Origin: an uncultured Peptococcaceae bacterium
Lineage (GTDB): Bacteria; Bacillota; Dehalobacteriia; UBA7702
DNA length: 21,357 nt
Direction: 5' to 3'
Assembly (NCBI GenBank): GCA_937919295.1
Contig: CALFRX010000113.1
Coordinates: forward strand, 1 to 21,357
Position 1 is the stretch's first letter. Each line of letters starts with the position of its first letter. Below the pieces are notes generated by a model, which saw only the letters and a list, made by a program, of their open reading frames with translations, searched no databases and was not told where the DNA came from. Below are positions 7,383 through 14,103 of this stretch, one piece after another. The position numbers were made by a program, and so were the translations under genes.

Positions 7383-7409
7383 CCGAATTATTTCGGTGAT
7401 CAGCGAAAT
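7383..7409. promoter_or_regulatory. Overlapping inverted repeats upstream of the FmdE copy 2 promoter
   Basis: CCGAA-N4-TTCGG (7383-7396) and ATTTCG-N8-CGAAAT (7390-7409, centred on TGATCA) overlap directly upstream of the -35 element. They are plausible binding sites for ArsR or another regulator. The rest of the 283-base gap up to feoA holds only the feo promoter region. Confidence 0.35.
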
Positions 7410-7510
7410 ACGGCCTTGTAAGCCCTACTCCTCATGGGTCATCCTCAAGTTTCTATGAAAAAGACGCAATCTTTGGCAAATCCGCGCAAAAATTTTCTCT
7501 AAGCGCCATC

Positions 7511-7539
7511 TTGACAATGCGGTTCGTTTATGCTAACCT
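7511..7539 (+). promoter_or_regulatory. Promoter of the feo operon
   Basis: TTGACA (7511-7516) and TAACCT (7534-7539) are 17 bases apart. The -10 lies inside the palindrome GCTAACC-N7-GGTTAG, so a bound repressor would block polymerase. Confidence 0.7.
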
Positions 7540-7596
7540 TTAATTGGTTAGATGAAACTAACTCTTTTTTCAAACATCTGGTTAGCGTAAGCTAAC
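7532..7596. promoter_or_regulatory. GTTAGC-type operator cluster at the feo promoter
   Basis: Three related palindromes occur: GCTAACC-N7-GGTTAG (7532-7551), GTTAG-N6-CTAAC (7547-7562) and an exact GTTAGC-GTAA-GCTAAC (7581-7596). The arms resemble the GGTTAG/CTAACC arms of DtxR/IdeR-family iron boxes, although the spacing differs. The context of ferrous iron uptake fits an iron-dependent repressor (inference). A further CGGTATACCG palindrome sits at 7600-7609, just before the ribosome site. Confidence 0.6.
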
Positions 7597-7627
7597 TTGC
7601 GGTATACCGTATAAAGGAGGAATGAAG

Positions 7628-7837
7628 ATGCCTTTGACAATGGCTTTAACGGGAGAAGAGAATCTGATCAAAAGGATCAGCGGCAAAGCAGAAACAAAGC
7701 GCTACCTGGAGAGTCTTGGTTTCACCGTAGGCGGCGCCGTGACCGTGGTGAACGAAATCGGCGGCAATGTGATTGTGAACGTGAAAAATTCCCGCATCGC
7801 GATTGGCCGGGAAATGGCCATCCGAATTATCATTTAA
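7628..7837 (+). CDS. feoA: FeoA-family protein (first copy)
   Basis: A small cytoplasmic SH3-like protein of 69 residues that supports FeoB in ferrous iron uptake. The pattern LIKRISGKAETKRYLESLGF followed by GGAVTVVNEIGGNVIV and a final RIAIGREMAIRI is typical of FeoA. ATG 7628 is preferred to ATG 7622 because AAAGGAGG (7613-7620) then has seven bases of spacing instead of one. It is the first gene of the feo operon and 22 bases separate it from a second feoA gene. Two FeoA proteins ahead of FeoB occur in other Firmicutes. The two here differ clearly in sequence, so they are unlikely to be a recent duplication. Confidence 0.9.
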   Translation: MPLTMALTGEENLIKRISGKAETKRYLESLGFTVGGAVTVVNEIGGNVIVNVKNSRIAIGREMAIRIII

Positions 7838-7859
7838 GTTCTCGAAAGGAGTTGGCAAT

Positions 7860-8078
7860 ATGACATTGAAAGAAGCCAAATGCGGTGAAACCGTTACGGT
7901 CCTTAAAATCAACGGCGTCGGCGCGGTGAAGCGCAGAATTATGGATATGGGTATCACCAAAGGTACGCCCATTTTTGTCCGGCGCGTGGCCCCCTTGGGT
8001 GATCCCGTGGAAATAAAGGTCCGCGGCTACGAATTATCATTACGCAAAGCGGATGCGGAAATGATCGCCGTAGAGTAG
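7860..8078 (+). CDS. feoA: FeoA-family protein (second copy)
   Basis: A 72-residue SH3-like FeoA protein: LKEAKCGETVTVLKINGVGA, then VKRRIMDMGITKGTPIFVRR (helix plus strand) and DPVEIKVRGYELSLRKADAE at the C terminus. This matches the family pattern more closely than the first copy. ATG 7860 has AAAGGAG (7845-7851) eight bases upstream; a longer open frame from 7803 has no ribosome site and overlaps the first feoA. It lies upstream of feoB, from which it is separated by a 104-base gap with its own operator-like palindrome. The likely role is to bind or modulate the cytoplasmic GTPase part of FeoB. Confidence 0.92.
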   Translation: MTLKEAKCGETVTVLKINGVGAVKRRIMDMGITKGTPIFVRRVAPLGDPVEIKVRGYELSLRKADAEMIAVE

Positions 8079-8107
8079 GCGGCACCGTTGGTGAAGGGCC
8101 GTCGTTT

Positions 8108-8137
8108 TTGAAACGCCTGGTTAGCCACAGCTAACTA
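8108..8137 (+). promoter_or_regulatory. Internal promoter/operator before feoB
   Basis: An exact palindrome GTTAGC-CACA-GCTAAC (8120-8135) has the same architecture as the one at 7581-7596 and the same CTG before it. It overlaps a possible promoter, TTGAAA (8108-8113) and TAACTA (8132-8137), 18 bases apart. This suggests that feoB has a second start under the same regulator. Confidence 0.55.
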
Positions 8138-8182
8138 AGGTTTCTGCAGCAATGACGGAAAGATCGAATGGAGGAAAGCGAT

Positions 8183-10339
8183 ATGTCGATAAAAATAGCC
8201 CTTGCCGGGAATCCCAATAGCGGGAAAACCACGCTTTTTAACGCGCTAACCGGCGCCAATCAGTACGTAGGAAACTGGCCGGGGGTTACGGTAGAACAAA
8301 AAGAAGGGAAACTGAAAGGGCAGAAAGAAGTTATTATCATGGACTTACCGGGGATCTATTCCCTGTCTCCCTATACCCTGGAAGAAGTTGTGGCCAGAAA
8401 TTATCTGATCCAGGAGCGCCCCGACGCGATTTTAAATATCGTCGACGGCACCAATTTGGAACGCAATCTCTACCTCACAACCCAGCTTTTGGAATTGGGG
8501 ATTCCCACGGTGGTGGCCATCAATATGATGGACGTTGTGGCAAAATGCGGCGATACCATCAACACCCGGCGCCTTTCTGTAGAACTGGGCTGCCCTGTGG
8601 TGGAAATATCCGCGCTGAAAGGCATCGGCATTACGGAGGCGTCTCAAAAAGCGGTAGAACTGGCGAAAGCCGGGATCCCCATGGTTCCCCGCCACAGTTT
8701 TTCCGGCAGCGTGGAGCATGCCATCGCTCACATTGAGGAAGCCTTCGGCGACAAAGTGGAGGAAACCCAGCAGCGCTGGTTTGCCATTAAAGTTTTTGAA
8801 GGTGACGAGAAGGTTTTGACACAGCTTTCTCTCGACGGCGACGCAAAAGCCCATATGGAAGAGGAAATCGGCCTTTGTGAAACGGAGCTGGACGATGACG
8901 CCGAAAGCATCATCACCAATGAGCGCTACCTCTATATTGCCTCTTTGATGAAGGACTGCTGTAAGAAGATAAACAGCGGTAGACTTACGGCTTCCGATAA
9001 AATTGATCGAGTCGTCACCAATCGCTGGCTGGCACTGCCGATTTTTGCCGCGGTGATGTTCGTTGTCTATTACGTTTCCGTCACCACGATGGGCGCCTGG
9101 GTCACCGATTGGACCAACGACGTGCTCTTTGGCGAAGTCATCCCCCTGGCCGTAGATCGATTCCTCACCGCCGTCAACGCCGCTCCCTATCTTTCGGCGC
9201 TGATCCTTGACGGCATCATTGCCGGTGTCGGCGCTGTTCTCGGCTTTGTTCCCCAGCTGTTCGTACTCTTTGCCTTCCTGGCCTTTCTTGAAAGTTGCGG
9301 CTATATGGCCCGGGTGGCCTTTATCATGGACCGTATTTTCCGTAAATTTGGCCTTTCCGGGAAATCTTTTATCCCGATGCTCATCGGCACCGGCTGCGGC
9401 GTCCCCGCGGTGATGGCCTCCCGTACCATCGAAAATGACCGGGATCGCAAAATGACGATTATGAACACGACCTTTATTCCTTGCGGCGCCAAACTGCCGA
9501 TTATCGCTTTGATCGCCGGCGCTCTTTTCCATGGCGCCTGGTGGGTGGCGCCCAGCGCGTATTTCTTAGGGATTGCCGCAATCGTCTGCTCCGGTATCAT
9601 CCTGAAAAAAACCAGGATGTTTACGGGGGACCCCGCGCCCTTTGTGATGGAACTGCCGGCTTACCACTGGCCCACCGTGGTCAACGTGCTTCGTAGCATG
9701 TGGGAGAGGGGTTGGTCCTTTATTAAGAAAGCCGGTACGGTGATCCTGATTTCCGCCATTATGATTTGGTTCCTTCAGGCTTTCGGCTATGCCCAGGGCA
9801 AAATCATGATGGTGGAGAATCTGAACCAAAGTTTCCTTGCCGCCATCGGCAACGGTATCGCCTGGCTCTTTGCTCCCCTGGGCTGGGGTCACTGGGAAGC
9901 TGCCGTGGCCACCTTTACCGGCTTAATCGCCAAAGAAAACGTTGTCGGTACCTTCGGTGTGCTTTACGGTTTCACCGAAGTGGCGGAAGACGGCGCGGAT
10001 ATCTGGGGTGCCCTCGCCGTTAGCTTTACGCCATTGGCCGCGTATTCATTTCTCGTCTTTAACCTGCTTTGCGCCCCTTGCTTCGCGGCAATCGGCGCCA
10101 TCAAACGGGAAATGAACAATGCCAAGTGGACCTGGTTTGCCATTGGTTATCAGACAGCTTTTGCCTATGCCGTTGCCCTTTGCATCTATCAGTTGGGCAG
10201 TCTCTTTGCCGGTAATGGTTTTACCGTGGGCTCTGCCGCAGGCATCATCGTCACGGTGATCATACTCTATTTACTGTTTCGACCGCAGAGGGGAAAAATA
10301 GGTTCTAACGCTCTTGCCTCGGTAAAGGTTAGAGCTTAA
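8183..10339 (+). CDS. feoB: Ferrous iron transporter FeoB
   Basis: The membrane channel for Fe(II) import, with an N-terminal GTP-binding domain. The 718 residues begin with the G1 motif GNPNSGKT (9-16), then G3 DLPGIYSLSPY (about 57) and G4 NMMD (about 118), a helical insertion domain to about 275, and then a polytopic membrane part. The two conserved gate regions are present: GTGCGVPAVMASRTIEND and a second with CGAKLPI. I chose ATG 8183 because GGAGG (8170-8174) is eight bases before it; ATG 8168 overlaps that site. The length is usual for Firmicutes FeoB. It follows two feoA genes and precedes the small Cys-rich membrane protein normally found in such operons. Regulation by iron through the GTTAGC palindromes is likely. 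Confidence 0.98.
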   Translation: MSIKIALAGNPNSGKTTLFNALTGANQYVGNWPGVTVEQKEGKLKGQKEVIIMDLPGIYSLSPYTLEEVVARNYLIQERPDAILNIVDGTNLERNLYLTTQLLELGIPTVVAINMMDVVAKCGDTINTRRLSVELGCPVVEISALKGIGITEASQKAVELAKAGIPMVPRHSFSGSVEHAIAHIEEAFGDKVEETQQRWFAIKVFEGDEKVLTQLSLDGDAKAHMEEEIGLCETELDDDAESIITNERYLYIASLMKDCCKKINSGRLTASDKIDRVVTNRWLALPIFAAVMFVVYYVSVTTMGAWVTDWTNDVLFGEVIPLAVDRFLTAVNAAPYLSALILDGIIAGVGAVLGFVPQLFVLFAFLAFLESCGYMARVAFIMDRIFRKFGLSGKSFIPMLIGTGCGVPAVMASRTIENDRDRKMTIMNTTFIPCGAKLPIIALIAGALFHGAWWVAPSAYFLGIAAIVCSGIILKKTRMFTGDPAPFVMELPAYHWPTVVNVLRSMWERGWSFIKKAGTVILISAIMIWFLQAFGYAQGKIMMVENLNQSFLAAIGNGIAWLFAPLGWGHWEAAVATFTGLIAKENVVGTFGVLYGFTEVAEDGADIWGALAVSFTPLAAYSFLVFNLLCAPCFAAIGAIKREMNNAKWTWFAIGYQTAFAYAVALCIYQLGSLFAGNGFTVGSAAGIIVTVIILYLLFRPQRGKIGSNALASVKVRA

Positions 10340-10357
10340 AAAGAAAGGGATGATTTT

Positions 10358-10558
10358 ATGCTGAATTTCCTTATCAACCATGGCGCGACCATCCTGATCA
10401 GCGGGGTATTGCTATGTCTCGTCATCAGGATCGTGGCTTCGATGATGAAAAAACGAAAACAGGGTAAGTCCATGGGCTGTGATTGCGGCTGCGGTTCCTG
10501 CCCCGGCTCCTCTTTCTGCCATCCGCAGGAGAAAGATGCCGAGCATCGAGAACCCTAA
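10358..10558 (+). CDS. FeoB-associated Cys-rich membrane protein
   Basis: A 66-residue protein with one N-terminal membrane helix (about residues 8-28), a basic stretch MKKRKQGKS and a cysteine cluster CDCGCGSCPGSSFC. This matches the small FeoB-associated Cys-rich family (PF12669). The cysteines probably bind iron or another metal at the membrane near FeoB, but the function is not established. It starts 18 bases after feoB and is the last gene of the operon; a long hairpin follows at 10604-10672. Confidence 0.9.
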   Translation: MLNFLINHGATILISGVLLCLVIRIVASMMKKRKQGKSMGCDCGCGSCPGSSFCHPQEKDAEHREP

Positions 10559-10603
10559 GGAACAAAAAAATACTGCTGTTGAAAGCAGAGTCTTACATAG
10601 GAT

Positions 10604-10680
10604 GAAGCCTCATAAAAAGAGAGTCGGTTTCCGATAGAAAAATCAGAAGCCGACTCCTTTTTATGGGGCTTCTTTAGATT
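10604..10680 (+). terminator. Long hairpin terminator of the feo operon
   Basis: Arms 10604-10631 and 10646-10672 pair over about 25 positions with a few mismatches (GAAGCC...AGTCGG with CCGACT...GGCTTC). A T-rich tail follows (TTTAGATTTTTT). The smaller hairpin CTGCT/AGCAG (10574-10588) precedes it. Confidence 0.7.
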
Positions 10681-11042
10681 TTTTATGGGACAGTTCCTGT
10701 TCCATATCATGTCGGTTTTAAAAAAATGTAAAAAGGAATGGCGGATTTTGCCTTTAGGCGTTATAATAAAGAAGTTGTCCATTGAGAGATACGCATAGAT
10801 ACGATAATGATTCGGCAGTGAGGCGTGGAGACAATGGAAAAGCGTTTTTAGGCCTTTGCCGTTGGTATGATGAGGTATGTGGCAATGGGGGAACGGCTTG
10901 CCGAAACCCATTTTGAGACGCGCGTCCATGTCGGTACCTGCGGTGTGATGAGCGGTTTTGGCTGATGCTGATGTTAGCGGTCCCTTTGGGTTAAGGGGAA
11001 GTCAGCAACGTAATAGACCATAAAGAAAGTAGATGTGAATCA
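10681..11042 (+). other. Intergenic region before uppP, no gene recognised
   Basis: About 360 bases without a credible gene. It holds a TATAAT at 10762-10767 next to a GCCTTTAGGC palindrome (10750-10759), but no good -35 element. Some local inverted repeats follow, for example GGCA/TGCC near 10879-10903. Short frames are open (about 32 codons from 10870) but without a ribosome site. It could be a long uppP leader. Confidence 0.4.
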
Positions 11043-11903
11043 ATGAGTCCTGATTTGATGGAAATGTTAAAAGTTGTTCTTTTCGGCATTGTGGAGGGGA
11101 TTACGGAATGGCTCCCCATTAGCAGCACAGGACATATGATCCTGTTGAACGAATTCGTTAGTTTGCAGGTCACGAAAGCCTTCTGGAGCATGTTTGAAGT
11201 TGTGATTCAGTTGGGGGCGATCATGGCGGTGGTGGTGATTTTTTGGCGCCAGATCTTTCCTTTCGGAAAAAAGGAAAACCCTATGCCGCTGTCGCAAAAA
11301 GGCTTTGGCGCTTATGTGAAAGCGGATATTCTGAAATTATGGGGGAAAATCCTCGTGGCCTGCGTTCCCGCGGCTGTGATTGGTTTACTGTTCAATGAAA
11401 CCTTTGAGTCGCTGTTTTATAATTACCAGACGGTTTCCCTTGCCCTGATCGTTTTTGGCGTCGCCTTTATTGCCGTGGAAAATCAACACAAGGGCAAGCC
11501 GGCGCGGGTCAACAGTACGGCGGAGATCAGTTACGGCCTTGCCGTGGTCATCGGCTTGTTCCAATTGATCGCCGCCATTTTCCCCGGAACCTCCCGCTCC
11601 GGCGCTACCATTGTCGGCGCGCTGCTTTTGGGCGTATCCCGGACGGCCTCGGCGGAATTCACCTTTTATCTGGCCATCCCAGTGATGTTTGGCGCCAGTC
11701 TGCTAAAACTATTCCAGTTTGGTTTTGCTTTTACCGGCCCGGAACTGATCTCCCTGATCATCGGTATGGTCGTGGCTTTTATCGTTTCCATACTGGTGAT
11801 CCGCTTTTTAATGGGATATATCAAGAAGCATGACTTTAAAATCTTCGGTTGGTACCGCATCATCCTCGGCATCGTTGTTTTACTCGTATTCGCTTTAAGA
11901 TAA
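11043..11903 (+). CDS. uppP: Undecaprenyl-diphosphate phosphatase UppP (BacA)
   Basis: An integral membrane enzyme that removes one phosphate from undecaprenyl diphosphate to regenerate the lipid carrier of peptidoglycan synthesis; overproduction is known to give bacitracin resistance. The 286 residues carry both catalytic motifs: EGITEWLPISSTGH (Glu18, Glu22, His31) and PGTSRSGATI (about 180-189). There are about eight hydrophobic segments. The ATG at 11043 has only a weak AAGAAAG site; ATG 11058 is an alternative that would remove five residues. A clear terminator follows at 11946, so the gene is transcribed separately from vanR, although it shares orientation and pathway with the van operon downstream. 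Confidence 0.96.
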   Translation: MSPDLMEMLKVVLFGIVEGITEWLPISSTGHMILLNEFVSLQVTKAFWSMFEVVIQLGAIMAVVVIFWRQIFPFGKKENPMPLSQKGFGAYVKADILKLWGKILVACVPAAVIGLLFNETFESLFYNYQTVSLALIVFGVAFIAVENQHKGKPARVNSTAEISYGLAVVIGLFQLIAAIFPGTSRSGATIVGALLLGVSRTASAEFTFYLAIPVMFGASLLKLFQFGFAFTGPELISLIIGMVVAFIVSILVIRFLMGYIKKHDFKIFGWYRIILGIVVLLVFALR

Positions 11904-11945
11904 AGACCTAAACTGCCGCGTATCAGTCTTTCTCGGTAGTCTGGG

Positions 11946-11976
11946 GCCTGGCAGGATCTCCTGCCGGGCTTTTTTG
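11946..11976 (+). terminator. Intrinsic terminator of uppP
   Basis: A 10-bp stem (11946-11955 with 11960-11969, one wobble pair, ATCT loop) is followed by six T bases. It separates uppP from vanR. Confidence 0.85.
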
Positions 11977-12038
11977 TTTTGAAAGAGGGAACTTGAAAAC
12001 AAAGGCTGAAGGGCGTACAATGGTCTTGGCTATTGCAG

Positions 12039-12109
12039 ATTAGGAAAATCTTAAGATTTCGTCATGGAAGAAATCATAAATCAAAAAGGGCTTTCTGTTA
12101 TGATAAAAT
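12039..12109 (+). promoter_or_regulatory. vanRS promoter with VanR-type direct repeats
   Basis: Two adjacent 11-base boxes, ATTAGGAAAAT (12039-12049) and CTTAAGATTTC (12050-12060), precede a -10 TATGAT (12099-12104; TAAAAT at 12104-12109 is an alternative). No good -35 is present, as expected for an activated promoter. The second box also forms a perfect AAATCTTAAGATTT palindrome (12046-12059). The second box starts 49 bases before the -10, exactly as at the vanY promoter. Confidence 0.65.
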
Positions 12110-12144
12110 CAGGCCGATGGCGCTGACAGGAAGGGGTGTTTGGC

Positions 12145-12846
12145 ATGGGAAGCAAAATACTCGTCGTTGACGACGAACATGAAATCGCGGATTTGGTAGA
12201 AGTCTATCTACAGAGTGAAAACTTTACCGTATATAAGTTCTATGGGGCCTTGGAAGCTCTTCAGTGCATCGAGACCACAGAGCTTGATCTGGCCATCCTC
12301 GATATCATGCTTCCAGATATGAACGGGTTGACACTTTGTCAAAAAATACGGGAACACCATCATTACCCCATCATCATGCTGACGGCCAAAGACGAGGAAA
12401 CCGATAAAATTACGGGGCTGACCTTGGGCGCCGACGATTATATTACAAAACCCTTCCGTCCTTTGGAGATGGTGGCCCGGGTCAAAGCGCAGTTGAGAAG
12501 ATATAAAATGTACAATCCCAACCGGGCGGAGGATGCGGTTTCCCCGGTGATCGTCCATTCCGGGTTGGTGATGAATGTGGATACCCATGAATGCCTGCTG
12601 AACGAAAAATCCCTGATGCTGACGAAAACGGAGTTTTCCATTCTCCGTATTTTGCTGGAAAAAAAAGGGAGCGTCGTCAGTGCCGAAGAGCTCTTTCATG
12701 AAATTTGGCAGGATGAATATTACAGCAAAAGCAATAACACCATCACCGTACATATCCGTCATTTGCGGGAAAAGATGAGTGATACCGTAGATCATCCGAA
12801 ATACATTAAAACCATATGGGGAGTGGGGTATAAAATTGAAGCGTAA
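12145..12846 (+). CDS. vanR: VanR response regulator (OmpR family, VanA-like)
   Basis: Activates the van promoters when phosphorylated by VanS. The 233 residues have a receiver domain with acidic pocket DDE (9-11), phosphoacceptor Asp53 (LAILDIMLP), Thr/Lys in MLTAKD and KPFRP, and a winged-helix output domain ending KSNNTITVHIRHLREKM...WGVGYKIE. From memory, stretches such as DEHEIADLVE and TGLTxGADDYITKPFRPLE are nearly the same as VanR of the vanA cluster and unlike the more distant VanR of vanB. I chose ATG 12145 because AGGAAGGGG lies about eight bases before it and MGSKILVVDDE matches VanR; GTG 12136 is the longer alternative. It overlaps vanS by 11 bases. Confidence 0.95.
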   Translation: MGSKILVVDDEHEIADLVEVYLQSENFTVYKFYGALEALQCIETTELDLAILDIMLPDMNGLTLCQKIREHHHYPIIMLTAKDEETDKITGLTLGADDYITKPFRPLEMVARVKAQLRRYKMYNPNRAEDAVSPVIVHSGLVMNVDTHECLLNEKSLMLTKTEFSILRILLEKKGSVVSAEELFHEIWQDEYYSKSNNTITVHIRHLREKMSDTVDHPKYIKTIWGVGYKIEA

Positions 12847-13981
12847 AGAAGAACGCCAAGGGGATTATTCACGGCTGATCACCAAGACATACCTTTGGGG
12901 TTTTGGTATGCTCCTTGCCGCGGTGATCATCATCGCCTTGTTCTATGCCATTTTTTGGCAAAATAAAGGCGGTGATTTTGTTGTCTCCCTATTGCAGAAT
13001 TTCTTCCCTATGGACTATTACGACGCTCTCTATGTTTATCAGACGGTCTTCCGGAATAACATTACCCTCATTTGGCTGCTGGCCATTGCCATCGTCTTTT
13101 TCCTGTTGTTCTATTTCTTCATTCGACGCTTTACCCGCTACTTTAATGAAATCAACGGCGGCATCGACGCCCTGGTCAAGCAGGATGGCAAATATATCGT
13201 ACTGCCGCCGGAAATGTCCGCCACGGAAAAAAATCTGAATACGGTGCGCCAGACTTTGGAAAAACGCACCCTTGAGGCGCAACTGGCGGAGCAGAAAAAG
13301 AACGATCTCGTGATGTATCTTGCCCACGATATCAAAACGCCGCTGACTTCCGTGATCGGTTATCTGAGTCTGTTGGACGAAGCGCCGGACATGCCCTCAA
13401 CCCAGCGGGGAAAATACGTTCATATCACTTTAAACAAAGCCTATCGTCTGGAAACGCTGATCAATGAATTTTTTGAGATAACCCGCTATAATCTGCAACA
13501 GATCCGTTTGGAGAAAGAACCCATCGACCTCTACTATATGCTTGTACAGATGATCGATGAATTCTACCCGATTCTTTCGGGAAACGGCAACAAAGCCGTG
13601 CTCCGCGCCGATGAAAATCTATCCGTCTGCGGCGACGCCGTGAAGCTGGCCCGGGTTTTCAACAATATCCTGAAAAACGCGGCGGCTTATAGCGATCCCG
13701 GGACAGAAATCGCCATCGTTGCCGAGGAACAGGGAAACCAAGTGACGGTGTCCTTTGCCAACCGCGGGATCACCATACCGCCGGAAAAATTAGAAGCGCT
13801 CTTCGAGAAATTTTTCCGCCTCGACGAGGCCCGTACCTCCAATACAGGCGGTTCCGGTTTGGGCTTATCCATTGCCAGGGAAATCATTTCCCTCCACGGT
13901 GGTACCATTGAGGCGAAAAGCGAAAACCGGCAAACGGTCTTCACGGTTTTGCTGCCCAAAGGCGATGTTGCGAAAAATTAA
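12836..13981 (+). CDS. vanS: VanS sensor histidine kinase (VanA-like)
   Basis: A membrane kinase that responds to glycopeptide exposure and controls VanR phosphorylation. The 381 residues have two membrane helices (about 19-41 and 78-97) around a short extracytoplasmic loop of about 36 residues. A HAMP-like linker follows, then the H-box LAHDIKTPLTSVIGYLS with His164, the same number as in VanS of vanA. The ATPase domain has the N-box NNILKNAA, F-box FEKFFRLDEA and G-box GGSGLGLSIARE. The start is a TTG at 12836 inside the end of vanR, with GGAGTGGGG before it. Long stretches near the H-box (YLSLLDEAPDMP, YVHITLxKAYRLE) match VanS of vanA from memory. The sensor loop is the least conserved part, so the inducer range cannot be predicted. 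Confidence 0.93.
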   Translation: MKRKEERQGDYSRLITKTYLWGFGMLLAAVIIIALFYAIFWQNKGGDFVVSLLQNFFPMDYYDALYVYQTVFRNNITLIWLLAIAIVFFLLFYFFIRRFTRYFNEINGGIDALVKQDGKYIVLPPEMSATEKNLNTVRQTLEKRTLEAQLAEQKKNDLVMYLAHDIKTPLTSVIGYLSLLDEAPDMPSTQRGKYVHITLNKAYRLETLINEFFEITRYNLQQIRLEKEPIDLYYMLVQMIDEFYPILSGNGNKAVLRADENLSVCGDAVKLARVFNNILKNAAAYSDPGTEIAIVAEEQGNQVTVSFANRGITIPPEKLEALFEKFFRLDEARTSNTGGSGLGLSIAREIISLHGGTIEAKSENRQTVFTVLLPKGDVAKN

Positions 13982-13987
13982 TCTCAG

Positions 13988-14015
13988 CTTAAGAACATCT
14001 TAAGAATCTTACAAG
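13988..14015 (+). promoter_or_regulatory. VanR binding repeats upstream of vanY
   Basis: CTTAAGAACAT (13988-13998) and CTTAAGAATCT (13999-14009) are tandem 11-base repeats; a weaker CTTACAAG follows at 14008-14015. The second repeat begins 49 bases before TATAAT at 14048, the same spacing as upstream of vanR. A head-to-tail pair of boxes fits an OmpR-family activator dimer. Confidence 0.65.
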
Positions 14016-14027
14016 TGAATATTAAAG

Positions 14028-14084
14028 AACAGCCTGCTCATCTTTGGTATAATAGTGATATCAAAGGAGAGCGGGCTGTTTTTT
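14028..14084 (+). terminator. vanRS terminator hairpin containing the -10 of the vanY promoter
   Basis: A long hairpin, with 12 bp outer stem (14028-14039 with 14069-14080, one wobble) and 9 bp inner stem (14042-14050 with 14058-14066), is followed by T bases up to 14084. The TATAAT (14048-14053) lies in the inner stem and loop, so a start near 14060 falls in the 3' arm. Transcripts from vanRS can fold the hairpin; transcripts starting at this promoter cannot. Confidence 0.7.
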
Positions 14085-14103
14085 ACGCTTGATGGGTGCC
14101 AAA

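Noticed and set aside
8432..9532. Long open frame of 366 codons antisense to feoB
   Set aside because: Low-complexity composition, no recognisable domain, and complete overlap with the well-supported feoB reading frame.
10555..10929. Minus-strand open frame of 124 codons after the feo operon
   Set aside because: It runs through the terminator hairpin of the feo operon, and its sequence resembles no family I know.
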